Shown here piece by piece: positions 10,675 to 17,983 of a stretch of 64,000 bases of DNA. The position numbers and the translations under genes were made by a program. Source of the DNA: Bartonella sp. ML69XJBT (GTDB lineage: Bacteria; Pseudomonadota; Alphaproteobacteria; Rhizobiales; Rhizobiaceae). The notes under the pieces were generated by a model. The model was not told where the DNA came from, made no database searches, and saw nothing but the letters and a program-made list of their open reading frames with translations. Every line of letters starts with the position of its first letter. Within the stretch, counting starts at the first letter, position 1. The stretch is taken from contig NZ_JAQITB010000002.1 in NCBI RefSeq assembly GCF_028618515.1, positions 62,001-126,000 on the forward strand. The letters are read 5' to 3'.

Positions 10675-11297
10675 ACAAAGGAACTTGTGTATTTTCAAAA
10701 ATGTTTTCTTTCTTGAGGCATGTGAGTAAAAAGTGTATCATATTGTTCTTGAAGCACTTTTTTGAGAGGAGGCAGGGTGCTGCATGCAGAATTTGCGGTA
10801 TCTAGTGTTTTGTATGTTTTTGATCTTTGGACGATTGTTTATAAAATCAGCAAAGAATGTGTGTAATTTGTAGAGTGATTTCTTAAAACAATGAATGATA
10901 TCTAAAGAATATTATTCTGCATGTAGTGGTCAATTGATTCAGAAACATGATACTAAAACATCACTGATGTTGGAAGGTATCAACTTTTTTATTGAGTAAG
11001 ATGCTCTTATACTGCAAAAGCATTCAGATAAGCGATTTATGTGAATGTGTGGGAGTTTAAAGATTTCATTCAGACTGCTTACTTTTGATTGTAAAATATT
11101 TTCATTTGCATGTTTTGATTGTGTTCTGTGTTTGTTTATGAGAGATATTTTAATGCATTATTTTTCTGTATGTGAAATCTTTATTCAAAATAGTGTGTAT
11201 CTTTGATTGAATTTGTTTAAAAAGTTTGTCGTAAGGCAGTGTCGCAAATTTATTTTTTGCTTTTTAATCGTTTTTTCTAAAAAGATATGGTTGATTT
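10675..11297. other. Intergenic region; possible 29-codon micro-ORF
   Basis: Mostly featureless AT-rich DNA. At 10784-10873 an ATG follows a GAGGAGG stretch by 11 bases and opens a 29-residue hydrophobic ORF beginning MQNLRYLVFCMFLIF. It might be a small membrane peptide, but this is weak evidence. Confidence 0.3.
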
Positions 11298-11759
11298 ATG
11301 AGTAAAGAAAATCCCTTTTGGAAAGTCAAAAAATTAGAAGAAATTTCACTTCTTGAATGGGAAAGTCTTTGTGATGGGTGTGGATGTTGTTGTTTGCATA
11401 AAGTAGAAGATGATGATACGGGTGATATTTATGCAACTAGTGTGGCTTGTCGTCTTTTAGATAGAGAAACTTGTCGGTGTCAGAATTATGTTCATCGTCA
11501 ATCAATTGTTCCAAATTGTATAGCGTTGGATGTTGCGACGGTTAAAACAGCTCGTTGGCTACCAGAAAGTTGTGCTTATCGGTTGATTAATGAGGGAAAA
11601 GATCTTCAATGGTGGCATCCGCTCGTGTCAGGAGATTGTCAGACGGTACATCAAACACAATTTTCTGCACGTGGGCAGATAGAAGTTTACGAGGATGAAT
11701 TATCGTCTGAAGAAGCTTACCTTGAGCACATCACTGGTCTTCTTTGTGAAGGCCAGTGA
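11298..11759 (+). CDS. YcgN/UPF0260-family cysteine cluster protein
   Basis: A 153-residue soluble protein with the cysteine arrangement of the YcgN (UPF0260, CxxCxxCC zinc- or iron-binding) family: LCDGCGCCCLHK at about residues 26-37, then VACRLLD, CRCQNY, PNC and SCAYRL. The conserved WLPESCAYR and the C-terminal W-H-P-L-V-S-G-D segment support the family. The function is unknown; metal or cluster binding is inferred from the cysteines. Length is typical of the family (about 150). It is alone on this strand and ends at a hairpin that spans the stop codon. Confidence 0.85.
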   Translation: MSKENPFWKVKKLEEISLLEWESLCDGCGCCCLHKVEDDDTGDIYATSVACRLLDRETCRCQNYVHRQSIVPNCIALDVATVKTARWLPESCAYRLINEGKDLQWWHPLVSGDCQTVHQTQFSARGQIEVYEDELSSEEAYLEHITGLLCEGQ

Positions 11760-11760
11760 T
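11730..11760 (+). terminator. Hairpin spanning the stop codon of the YcgN-like gene
   Basis: A 13-base arm at 11730-11742 pairs with 11748-11760 (one G-U pair) around TTTGT. The right arm contains the TGA stop. No T run follows, so termination is uncertain; it may stabilise the 3' end. Confidence 0.4.
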
Positions 11761-11797
11761 TAATGATTGCACGCAATAATTGATGATATTACATAAC

Positions 11798-12535
11798 TTA
11801 GTTTATAGAAAATACCACGGTAATACTGACGTTATAGCCCAATTCACCCCCTGAAAAATTTGTGTCTGTATAACTTGTATCCGCTGCTCGGCTCATAAGG
11901 CGTGGCTTTGGATAATAGGGATCGTTATTTTCATTGATTTCAATGATCTTTCCTAATTTTACGTCTGCTGCTTGTGCTATCGTTTTTGCTTTTTCAATGG
12001 CCTCAGCAATAGCTTTTTTACGTGCTTCTTGATAAAATGGTTTTGGATCGGCGTTGGTAAAGGTAATGCCATTAACCGAATTAACACCAAGCGCCATTGC
12101 TTGATCAAATATTTTACCAGCATTGGCGAGATCTCGAATACGCACTGTTAAAGAATTTGAAACATGATACAGTTTTCCAGTGTGCTGTTTTTCGTGATGT
12201 TTGTCGGGGGTATATTGATAAATTGATAAGCCTGATGTTTGTAAATCATTTGCTTGGATACCATTGTTTTTGAAAGCGTTTACAATATCATTCATAGACT
12301 TATTATTGGCGGCTAGCGCTTGTTGAGCAGTTTTGTCATCTGTAACAACGGCTAAACTGATAATTGCCATATCCGGTGCTGCTTGGCTTTCGCCTGTTGC
12401 CGTCACTGTAATTGTTGCGTTTTTCATTTTGCTTTCTTCAGCATGGAGAGGGAGTGAACTGATGAGCAGTGTGAGTGCCATCATCGCTATTTTGATTCTA
12501 TAGTGATGCAATGAATGGAAAACTGTTTTTGTCAT
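11798..12535 (-). CDS. SIMPL-domain periplasmic protein (BP26/Omp28-like antigen)
   Basis: A 245-residue exported protein of the DUF541/SIMPL family, to which Brucella BP26/Omp28 belongs. The signal peptide ends around SSLPLHAEES (about residue 29). The mature part starts with ITVTATGESQAAPDMAIISL, the family hallmark, and continues with the LQTSGLSIYQYTP region, VRIRDLANAG and a C-terminal NVSITVVFSI strand. The ATG at 12535 was chosen because TATAAAGGAA lies just upstream and the signal peptide starts there; an in-frame extension to 12676 would spoil the signal. Family members form channel-like oligomers in the periplasm; the precise role is unknown. It is convergent with the YcgN-like gene and divergent from the tRNA. 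Confidence 0.88.
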   Translation of the reverse strand: MTKTVFHSLHHYRIKIAMMALTLLISSLPLHAEESKMKNATITVTATGESQAAPDMAIISLAVVTDDKTAQQALAANNKSMNDIVNAFKNNGIQANDLQTSGLSIYQYTPDKHHEKQHTGKLYHVSNSLTVRIRDLANAGKIFDQAMALGVNSVNGITFTNADPKPFYQEARKKAIAEAIEKAKTIAQAADVKLGKIIEINENNDPYYPKPRLMSRAADTSYTDTNFSGGELGYNVSITVVFSIN

Positions 12536-12704
12536 ATCTATTCCTTTATATTTATCATTTACTACTTTCTCATTTCTGAGAGTTCTTGTAAAGAAATTAG
12601 AGCATTGGAAAAAAAACCAAGAGAAAAGAGAAAAAGATGGGTTATAATTTAGGTAGGCTCTTGTGTCATAGGGCATTTTAGTTTAGAGAAGAGCAACCTA
12701 TGTG

Positions 12705-12781
12705 GGGCCTGTAGCTCAATTGGTTAGAGCCAGCGGCTCATAACCGCTTGGTTGGGGGTTCGAGTCCCTCCGGGCCCACCA
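12705..12781 (+). tRNA. tRNA with CAU anticodon, probably tRNA-Ile2 (lysidine type)
   Basis: The 77 bases fold as a full cloverleaf: acceptor GGGCCTG with CGGGCCC, D arm in TAGCTCAATTGGTTAGAGC, anticodon stem AGCGG/CCGCT around CTCATAA (anticodon CAU), T arm GGGGG TTCGAGT CCCTC, and an encoded CCA. The GG-rich acceptor and the CTCATAA loop match rhizobial tRNA-Ile(CAU), in which TilS converts C34 to lysidine, better than elongator tRNA-Met. The identity choice is an inference from resemblance. It borders the phage-like island on its 3' side. Confidence 0.93.
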
Positions 12782-13878
12782 TTCATAAAAAGAATAGGTT
12801 CTATAGAAGTCTTTGATTTTCTGTCTCACTGTTCTGCTGGTTTATTTTTCTGTCGGTTCTGTTTTTTCATCTTTAATTGTTTTCTTGTAAGTGATTTTCT
12901 TTTTACAGTTTTGCTCTAGAGTGGTGCTATGCTCTTTTTAGTCTAACCAAAAAGCCTTTTATTTGACGCCATTATTGCATCTACGCTAATTAATATATAT
13001 CTTTAAATTTTCTGCTACATTACATTCTTCATGAGGCACAGGGGAATTGTCCTTGATACGTTTTTATTGCCGCTTTTCTCTTCTGCTTTTCAATAAACGA
13101 CATTATCTATGGTGTCTTTCTGATTATTCAAAACTGCATCATTACGATTTAATTCTATGCAAAAGAACAGAATTTTCAGATGGTTATGTTATAGCATATG
13201 TTCAGTGATTAATAATATTTGTTATCGTTTTCTTTTTTCAAGCTGAGAATTCATTCTTCTTTTGGTAAATGCTTGTGCAATGTATAGCAGCTATCATTAG
13301 GGCTTGACCCATTGTCTCTTTTTCAGTATTGCCATTTTTGTTCATGATAGATCTCTATGTCAATATTTTTAGTGGACTTCAGAGGTGCAATAACCTTTTA
13401 CGCAAGGTATGCCATAGGGTTGTAGGCAGCACTGCTGTTCATAAGAACTGTACGTATTGCATTGCTCTATTTTTGCATATGCGATATCGTTTGAAAAACA
13501 TAGATAGTGCTGTGTAGAATAAAACTGTGATATATTCTTCTTTTAAAATAAGCTTTTTTGTATTCTTTCACATAGAGAGCAGTAGCGTTTTCAGAGATAT
13601 CTTCACATTCATCAGTTATTGGTGCGAATCGTTGGATTTGCATAACATTCTTAACGTTGTTGATAAAAGTGATAATGCCAGTTTTTTCACAAAAGGATCT
13701 GGATCGTGCGATGTTTTCTGTTTCACTATGGTACATAACCAACAGAATTCCATCTAATTTTATAAAACCAGTTTGTATACAACTGCTTCCATACTGCTTA
13801 TTGCAAATATTTTTTCTAAGGTATGGGATATGTGCAAACGTTTTAGCGTTATATAGTTTGACTACCTGGAGTATAACT
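12782..13878. other. Decayed DNA at the left edge of the phage-like island
   Basis: About 1.1 kb directly 3' of the tRNA without a convincing intact gene. Short ORFs on both strands (for instance 13238-13345 minus and 13467-13736 minus) show some protein-like composition but no recognisable family. No integrase and no repeat of the tRNA 3' end were seen. Confidence 0.4.
13844..13854 (+). promoter_or_regulatory. Possible operator half-site TAGCGTTA
   Basis: TAGCGTTATAT lies about 25 bases before the start of the 60-residue gene. TAGCGTTAAT also occurs upstream of the convergent XRE regulator at 14326-14335. A shared binding site for that regulator is an inference. Confidence 0.3.
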
Positions 13879-14061
13879 ATGAAGAATGACGAAAAATTTG
13901 AGGCAGCTTTATCTGATATTATCGTGAAATGGGAGGCTTTGTCTACGACTCAAAAGCAAAAGATATTGAAAATAGTAGAAAGTTCTACAAATTCTGCTCA
14001 GTTAACAGAATACTTAAAGCTTCAATCTTCTTTTTATCTCCAGAGGAAATCAAAGCGATAA
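13879..14061 (+). CDS. Small hypothetical protein of the phage-like island
   Basis: A 60-residue, charged, probably helical protein beginning MKNDEKFEAALSDIIVKWEA and ending in a basic tail (QRKSKR). I do not recognise a family. The ATG at 13879 follows TGGAG by nine bases, and the sequence upstream in the same frame looks non-coding, so this start was chosen. Its 3' end overlaps the convergent XRE regulator by 77 bases, which makes simultaneous high expression of both unlikely and suggests a regulatory or toxin-antitoxin-like pair. That idea rests only on position and on the TAGCGTTA sequence found upstream of both. Confidence 0.5.
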   Translation: MKNDEKFEAALSDIIVKWEALSTTQKQKILKIVESSTNSAQLTEYLKLQSSFYLQRKSKR

Positions 14062-14299
14062 GTTTTAAATCTTCATCGGAGATGTTAAAACCAGTTATTA
14101 CATATATGGCGCTAGCATTTCCAAGTGTGTTAAGAATAGCCATGAGCTTATCTACAGAGGGTCTTTTTCCTCCCTTTATCATCTGTTGTACATAGTTTTG
14201 TCCACAGCCTGCTGCTTTACTTATTTGAATCATTGTGCGTCCGTCACTTTCTATTAATTCAATTAAGCGTTGGAACCAATCTTTTTCAGTCTTTTTCAT
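13985..14299 (-). CDS. XRE-type helix-turn-helix regulator (phage-like)
   Basis: A 104-residue DNA-binding protein. The helix-turn-helix lies at about residues 20-55: TMIQISKAAGCGQNYVQQMI followed by KGGKRPSVDKLMAILNTLG, the usual layout of Cro/C1-type repressors. The C-terminal third, with ISSGDKKKIEALSILL, is helical and probably dimerises. The ATG at 14299 is preceded by AAAGGT; an in-frame ATG six codons upstream (14317) is less likely. A 12-base palindrome lies 20 bases upstream. It may repress its own promoter and that of the convergent small gene. The phage origin is inferred from the neighbourhood. Confidence 0.75.
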   Translation of the reverse strand: MKKTEKDWFQRLIELIESDGRTMIQISKAAGCGQNYVQQMIKGGKRPSVDKLMAILNTLGNASAIYVITGFNISDEDLKLIALISSGDKKKIEALSILLTEQNL

Positions 14300-14317
14300 T
14301 TTTAGACCTTTACACAT

Positions 14318-14581
14318 TTACGCTATAGCGTTAATATTACACTGCGAATCCAGAATATATGAGATAAGGAGCGTGAAAATACCCATGCGTAGCTTTTCGC
14401 TTATGAAGGATACAGAGTTGTTTTTAACTAATAACAAAATGTCCCCATACACTTTCAGATTCGAATCAATAAAAAATGGTTGCTTAGTTTCACGATTGTG
14501 ACAGGGTGGGTGCGTATGACCATAAATGGAAATACACTTGGTGTGTTCATGAAATATTACTGATAGTATACGCAGCGTCAT
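14318..14581 (-). CDS. Possible small protein upstream of the XRE regulator
   Basis: An 87-codon ORF whose middle part (ETKQPFFIDSNLKVYGDIL and LLVKNNSVSFISEKLRMG) looks like real protein, reminiscent of a C-terminal repressor or S24-like segment, but no motif is diagnostic. It ends 18 bases before the XRE regulator start, and its stop codon overlaps the palindrome there. No ribosome binding site is obvious. It could be a decayed fragment. Confidence 0.3.
   Translation of the reverse strand: MTLRILSVIFHEHTKCISIYGHTHPPCHNRETKQPFFIDSNLKVYGDILLLVKNNSVSFISEKLRMGIFTLLISYILDSQCNINAIA
14320..14331 (-). promoter_or_regulatory. 12-base palindrome upstream of the XRE regulator
   Basis: ACGCTATAGCGT is a perfect palindrome 20 bases before the regulator start. 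It overlaps the TAGCGTTA sequence that recurs near 13844 and is a plausible operator. Confidence 0.4.
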
Positions 14582-14678
14582 TATAAATCAAGATATCCCC
14601 TAACATTGGCATTTATAAGAAATTTCTGCATTTGGTGTGTGGATAGAGTGGATTTCTGTGCTCTGGAGAAAAAAGATC

Positions 14679-15494
14679 ATGGCTGTAGAAAGTACAAACT
14701 CATGGGAGCAGAATACTTGTTTTTCTTTTGTTTTAAGAGATTCAGTTACTGTCAGAGATGGTATATCGCATGTGGGCGTTAAGAGAGTTTAAAAACATCA
14801 AAAAAAGTAATCTTGATAATTTTATAGAGATGAAGGTACTTTCAGTTATGAAGATGTTTATTGGGGAAAGTGTCATATTAATGGTGGAGGTTTTATCGAA
14901 AATGGGTGTGTTTTGGCTGATCCCATAGTTTGTGATGATGTTCCTTTTAGCAGGGACATTTGTGTTTATGATAGCACGCAGATATATTGCATGTTACCTG
15001 TATTCACCATTCTTCATGTGTGTAGTAATGCACAAATATATGGTCGTGGAACAGGCAACAGTAGGCTGTATATTTGCAATAAGATAAAGATTTATTGTAA
15101 TTTGAAGGTGAGTAGCAATGCACGTGTTAACGGCTATGATCTTGTTTATAACTGTGTAGAGATTCTCAAAAATTCTAAAATTTATATCAATGTTTTCGTT
15201 TGCTCTTATATAAAGGTTCATGAGAAAGAAAGAGTTTACGGTTATCTTGAAGTTTATCATTGTGCAGATTTTTGCAATGAAAAAGAGATTTGGATAGGGA
15301 GTTGCATTCTCCATAATATAAAAAAGGTAAATAAAAACGATACCAGGGAGGCATTTGCTGAACGTATTGGGCTGCTTGCATTATTTGAAATCATTTGTGG
15401 TTTTGCATTTTGTCTCAATCAATATGATGCAAGTAATTGGTATAAGGGGATGGATTTAGGTAGCTTTATGAGGCTGCCCTGTATCATTTTTTAG
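14679..15494 (+). pseudogene. Frameshifted phage-type repeat protein (YxxAxVYG-like repeats)
   Basis: The last and longest open segment (about 14820-15494) carries degenerate short beta-type repeats such as VYDSTQIY, VCSNAQIYG, VSSNARVNG and KERVYGYLEVY. These resemble the NAxVYGxAxV repeats of phage proteins predicted to fold as a left-handed beta-helix. The conserved N-terminal part of that family is found in other frames just upstream: KYKLMGAEY, then RDSVTVRDG, then YRMWALREFKNIKKSNLDNF and, after another shift, EGTFSYEDVYWG. At least two frameshifts therefore break the gene. The repeat pattern has also eroded (many Cys in place of Gly/Asp). The family assignment is from memory of such repeats, not from a search. 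Confidence 0.6.
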
Positions 15495-15503
15495 CGTGTT
15501 TTG

Positions 15504-15650
15504 ATGGAAGTGAATAAGGAAACCGAGCGTGATTTATTACACTTGGCAGGCGGTCTTTTGCATTCTTTTTTTGATGGAGGGCGAAACAAAGAATTGGTCG
15601 AGATGGTCAATTTAATGGCAATTAAAGGAAATCCAAATGAGTGTAAATGA
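15504..15650 (+). CDS. Small acidic hypothetical protein, phage-like
   Basis: A 48-residue ORF that begins ten bases after the stop of the repeat pseudogene and overlaps the start of the next gene by 14 bases. The sequence, including ERDLLHLAGGLLHSFFDGG and LVEMVNLMAIKG, has clear protein character with an amphipathic helix pattern. No family is recognised. The overlap implies translational coupling with the downstream coiled-coil gene, in a compact phage-style operon. The start ATG at 15504 has no strong ribosome binding site. Confidence 0.55.
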   Translation: MEVNKETERDLLHLAGGLLHSFFDGGRNKELVEMVNLMAIKGNPNECK

Positions 15651-15951
15651 AATTTTATTAGGAATGGTGATTGTTGTTTTGTTTTTTAGTGGATTCGTAT
15701 TTCGGTTTGCTCTTTATTATCGCGATCAGGTTAAAGCTTTTAAAGAACAGGTACGAAAGATAAACCATGAGTTCTTAAGAGATTCTATGAAGATGACTGA
15801 AGAGCGAGATAGGGCAATTAGAGAGCAAAATATGGTGATTAAAAGACGCGATCAAGCAATTGAAAAACTAAAAAAACAAGTTAAGCAGTACGAGGAGATT
15901 ATAAAGCAATATAAGGAAGCGCTTCAATCTGGAGATGATGTGAAAAAGTAA
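15637..15951 (+). CDS. Membrane-anchored coiled-coil protein, phage-like
   Basis: A 104-residue protein. An N-terminal membrane helix (about 5-28, EILLGMVIVVLFFSGFVF) is followed by a long charged helix with heptad-like spacing (about 33-95, including REQNMVIKRRDQAIEKLKKQ), predicted to form a coiled coil, and a polar tail. The topology resembles small phage lysis-accessory (Rz-like) or membrane-tethered phage proteins, but no family is certain. The ATG lies within the 3' end of the preceding 48-codon gene. It is the only fully intact gene of reasonable length in this part of the island besides the regulators. Confidence 0.6.
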   Translation: MSVNEILLGMVIVVLFFSGFVFRFALYYRDQVKAFKEQVRKINHEFLRDSMKMTEERDRAIREQNMVIKRRDQAIEKLKKQVKQYEEIIKQYKEALQSGDDVKK

Positions 15952-16069
15952 TTATGCACATTGTATATTGGAGCTTTTGCATGACAAGATTTTTAGAGTG
16001 TTAAGAAAGTTATGAAAAAGTTTAGGGATAACGGAAAAGGTAAAACTCCGTCATGAAAGCGAATGTTGA

Positions 16070-16219
16070 GTTGGTGATGAAATTATATTTTTGAATGTTC
16101 AAATTTACTTTCATGCTGTGGTTTATAAAAATACTCAAGTATATGGAAAGATAATTTGGGGCGGTGATGTAAAAGTTTATGATGATACACTGATTTATAG
16201 GTCTGTGAAGTTGTTATAA
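16070..16219 (+). pseudogene. Remnant of a second repeat protein
   Basis: A 49-codon open stretch reads VYKNTQVYGKIIWGGDVKVY followed by DDTLIYRSVK, the same NxQVYGxxxxxGDVKVYDDA-like repeat as in the better preserved pseudogene at 14.7-15.5 kb, and then stops. It has no start codon or upstream domain. It is probably the debris of a duplicate or of a second prophage copy. Confidence 0.5.
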
Positions 16220-16544
16220 CAATACAATATATAATTTCGGAACTATCTTGAAGAGCTAACGTTTTTTGTGACGAACCATTGCTAAAAACAATGGGGGAGG
16301 CGAGATGTCTTATGAAGGAGTAAGTCACCACCCTCATACTCTTTACTAGCTCTAAGAGTTGTACAGTTCTTAGGTTAAAGAGCTTTCATAAGAGGCATTT
16401 TAGTTCTTTCTTGTACAATTTTTTACCCACGCGCCATCCCCGCTTGTGATGTGCAAGTGAATAGTTTTGATATAAATCAATATGAAATTATGATGTAGGG
16501 AGGCACATAACAAAGTAAAAATTCTGTCTTCAGGATCAATAATA
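16220..16544. other. Intergenic region of the island, nothing recognised
   Basis: About 325 bases between the repeat remnant and the DUF1508 gene. No supported gene or RNA is visible. Confidence 0.35.
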
Positions 16545-16724
16545 TTAAAATTGTAGCTCTCTAATGAGAGCTTTATGCGTAATCTCTTTTATCTGCTCAA
16601 TATTCATTAGGATATCTTGTTTTGTTGGATAACCTTTACTAGAAAAAGCGATTTTTTGCTCGTCTCCTGAGATTAAACGCCAATACCACTGATTGTGAAC
16701 TCCTTGAAACACCTCAAAATACAT
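16545..16724 (-). CDS. DUF1508 (YegP-like) domain protein
   Basis: A 59-residue protein consisting of one DUF1508 unit: YFEVFQGVHNQWYWRLISGD followed by AFSSKGYPTKQDILMNIEQI. The aromatic W-x-W-R-L and S-S-x-G-Y-x-x-K features match the YegP family, small alpha/beta proteins of unknown function that often occur as two tandem units; here there is one. The ATG at 16724 was chosen because GAGGTGAG lies immediately upstream; an in-frame start 16 codons earlier is less likely. It sits alone on the minus strand in the phage-like island. Confidence 0.7.
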   Translation of the reverse strand: MYFEVFQGVHNQWYWRLISGDEQKIAFSSKGYPTKQDILMNIEQIKEITHKALIRELQF

Positions 16725-16772
16725 GCTTCTCACCTCATAAAATAGCCAATAATTTGCAGGATAAATATTCAA

Positions 16773-17093
16773 ACACTCTGACTATAGATATTAAAGTATG
16801 TCTCTATAATAAGTCGTCAATATATTCCCCTTATTTTTTTGCTCTTAAGCAATAATTTCTATGAGGGTTATATCTTTGTAACAAGAAAGTACTTATTGTC
16901 AATAAGAAGAAAACGGGTATTTTATACTATTTATAGCAGAAACTTCCCTTCATTATCATTTGGCAAAATTATCCCGTATTTCTACTATTGAAGCAAAATT
17001 TTTACAGATATCAAACTCTATCAGCATGGAAAAATGCTTTTTTCCGTGCTGATTAAAGGTTTACATTTTTTATATCCTTTGTGATCAGGATAT
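16773..17093. other. Intergenic region with a hairpin
   Basis: AT-rich and without a gene. A strong hairpin at 17020-17053 lies downstream of the minus-strand XRE regulator. Confidence 0.4.
17020..17053 (-). terminator. Hairpin downstream of the XRE regulator
   Basis: Arms 17020-17034 and 17039-17053 pair over 15 positions (one G-U) around a very short loop, about 40 bases after the regulator stop. The arms are A/T-rich next to the loop; no T run follows on the minus strand. It may still act as a transcript end. Confidence 0.45.
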
Positions 17094-17633
17094 TTACTGA
17101 TTAGCTGTGATTTCTTTTTGAGATACGCTTCGAATGAGTAAATCAATGAACAAGCTAAGGGTATAGGAATTAGCCATTTTTGCTTTCATATCAATCAGAG
17201 AGGTTGCAGCTTTTGGGTTAAGACTATTCGATAAGCCCTGCTTTGACAAATATTGCTGCAATTTCTCGTAAGAACTATCGATTTTTTCCTGATTTGGTTT
17301 TTCACTACGATCACTACTGGCAAGAATTTCCTCGAGTCCTTCGATTTTTTTTATAAAATAGTTCCAGTCAAAGTCACCTTTAGTATATTCGGTATCAAAC
17401 ATTTTCCCCTGTCCGGTTAAAAGCCAGTTAATATTGACACCGTATAACGTACGGTATGTTTGTAAAACACTAAGATTGGGTTCTCTTTCGCCACGTTCAT
17501 AAAAAGCGATAGAGTTTTTTGTCATGCTAAAATTTTTAGCCAAGGTTTCACGTGATGGATCTCCTAAAGCGAGACGTACATAACGTAAACGTTTGCCAAA
17601 GATAGTTTTTGATTCAGTTTCAGGACGTGCCAC
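17094..17633 (-). CDS. XRE-family transcriptional regulator, phage-repressor-like
   Basis: A 179-residue regulator. The helix-turn-helix domain occupies about residues 12-72: FGKRLRYVRLALG, then SRETLAKNFSMTKNSIAFYE and RGEREPNLSVLQTYRTLYGV, followed by NINWLLTGQG, an arrangement common to prophage C1/CI-like repressors. The C-terminal half (about 85-179) is helical and lacks a visible Ser-Lys S24 peptidase pair, so no RecA-dependent self-cleavage is expected. The gene is divergent from the TerC-like membrane gene, with a 17-base palindrome between them that is a plausible operator. It marks the right edge of the phage-like island. Confidence 0.8.
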   Translation of the reverse strand: MARPETESKTIFGKRLRYVRLALGDPSRETLAKNFSMTKNSIAFYERGEREPNLSVLQTYRTLYGVNINWLLTGQGKMFDTEYTKGDFDWNYFIKKIEGLEEILASSDRSEKPNQEKIDSSYEKLQQYLSKQGLSNSLNPKAATSLIDMKAKMANSYTLSLFIDLLIRSVSQKEITANQ

Positions 17634-17983
17634 GAATTATCTCCCTCAGTAAATCATCATGGTATAGACTTGTGATGAATAAAGCCACACTATGTATTAA
17701 TATCTCATGATGTAATGTCAATATTTATAGCTTTATTTTCCTTTATTTTTTTAATTTTAGTGGATAGAAAGTCATTTTAAACTGATTAGTTTGTACCTTA
17801 ATTTAAGGTAGATACTCATTTTTTTAATAAAATGAGAGAATCACTTAATCTTTCTCTTGTTTTTTCTAAAGGGCATTTCCATATAAGCACGCCGTGTAGG
17901 TTGTCGTTATTTTTCTATGAACAGATGCCATTTTTCGATGTGCACTCTACAGATAAATGAAAAATAAATTTTGAGGTATGATC
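17634..17983. other. Divergent intergenic region with a palindrome
   Basis: 350 AT-rich bases between the XRE regulator and the TerC-like gene, holding both promoters by position and the palindrome at 17794-17810. Confidence 0.45.
17794..17810. promoter_or_regulatory. 17-base palindromic operator candidate
   Basis: TACCTTAA and TTAAGGTA flank a single T. The perfect dyad lies 160-175 bases from both divergent starts and would suit a dimeric HTH regulator. That it binds the XRE protein beside it is an inference. Confidence 0.4.

Noticed and set aside
12536-12676. Longer SIMPL protein starting at 12676
   Set aside because: The extension would bury the signal peptide, while the ATG at 12535 has a good ribosome binding site and begins the signal sequence.
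13238-13345. 35-codon minus-strand ORF beginning MNKNGNTEKETMGQALMIAA
   Set aside because: Short, with no family and a poor ribosome binding site. It could be a fragment.
13467-13742. 91-codon minus-strand ORF with some charged, protein-like sequence
   Set aside because: No recognisable family, weak start and ribosome binding site, and it lies in the decayed island edge; not supported enough to annotate.
12755-17980. An attR copy of the tRNA 3' end at the far side of the island
   Set aside because: I looked for the GGGTTCGAGTCCC / CGGGCCCACCA end and found no second copy in the window.
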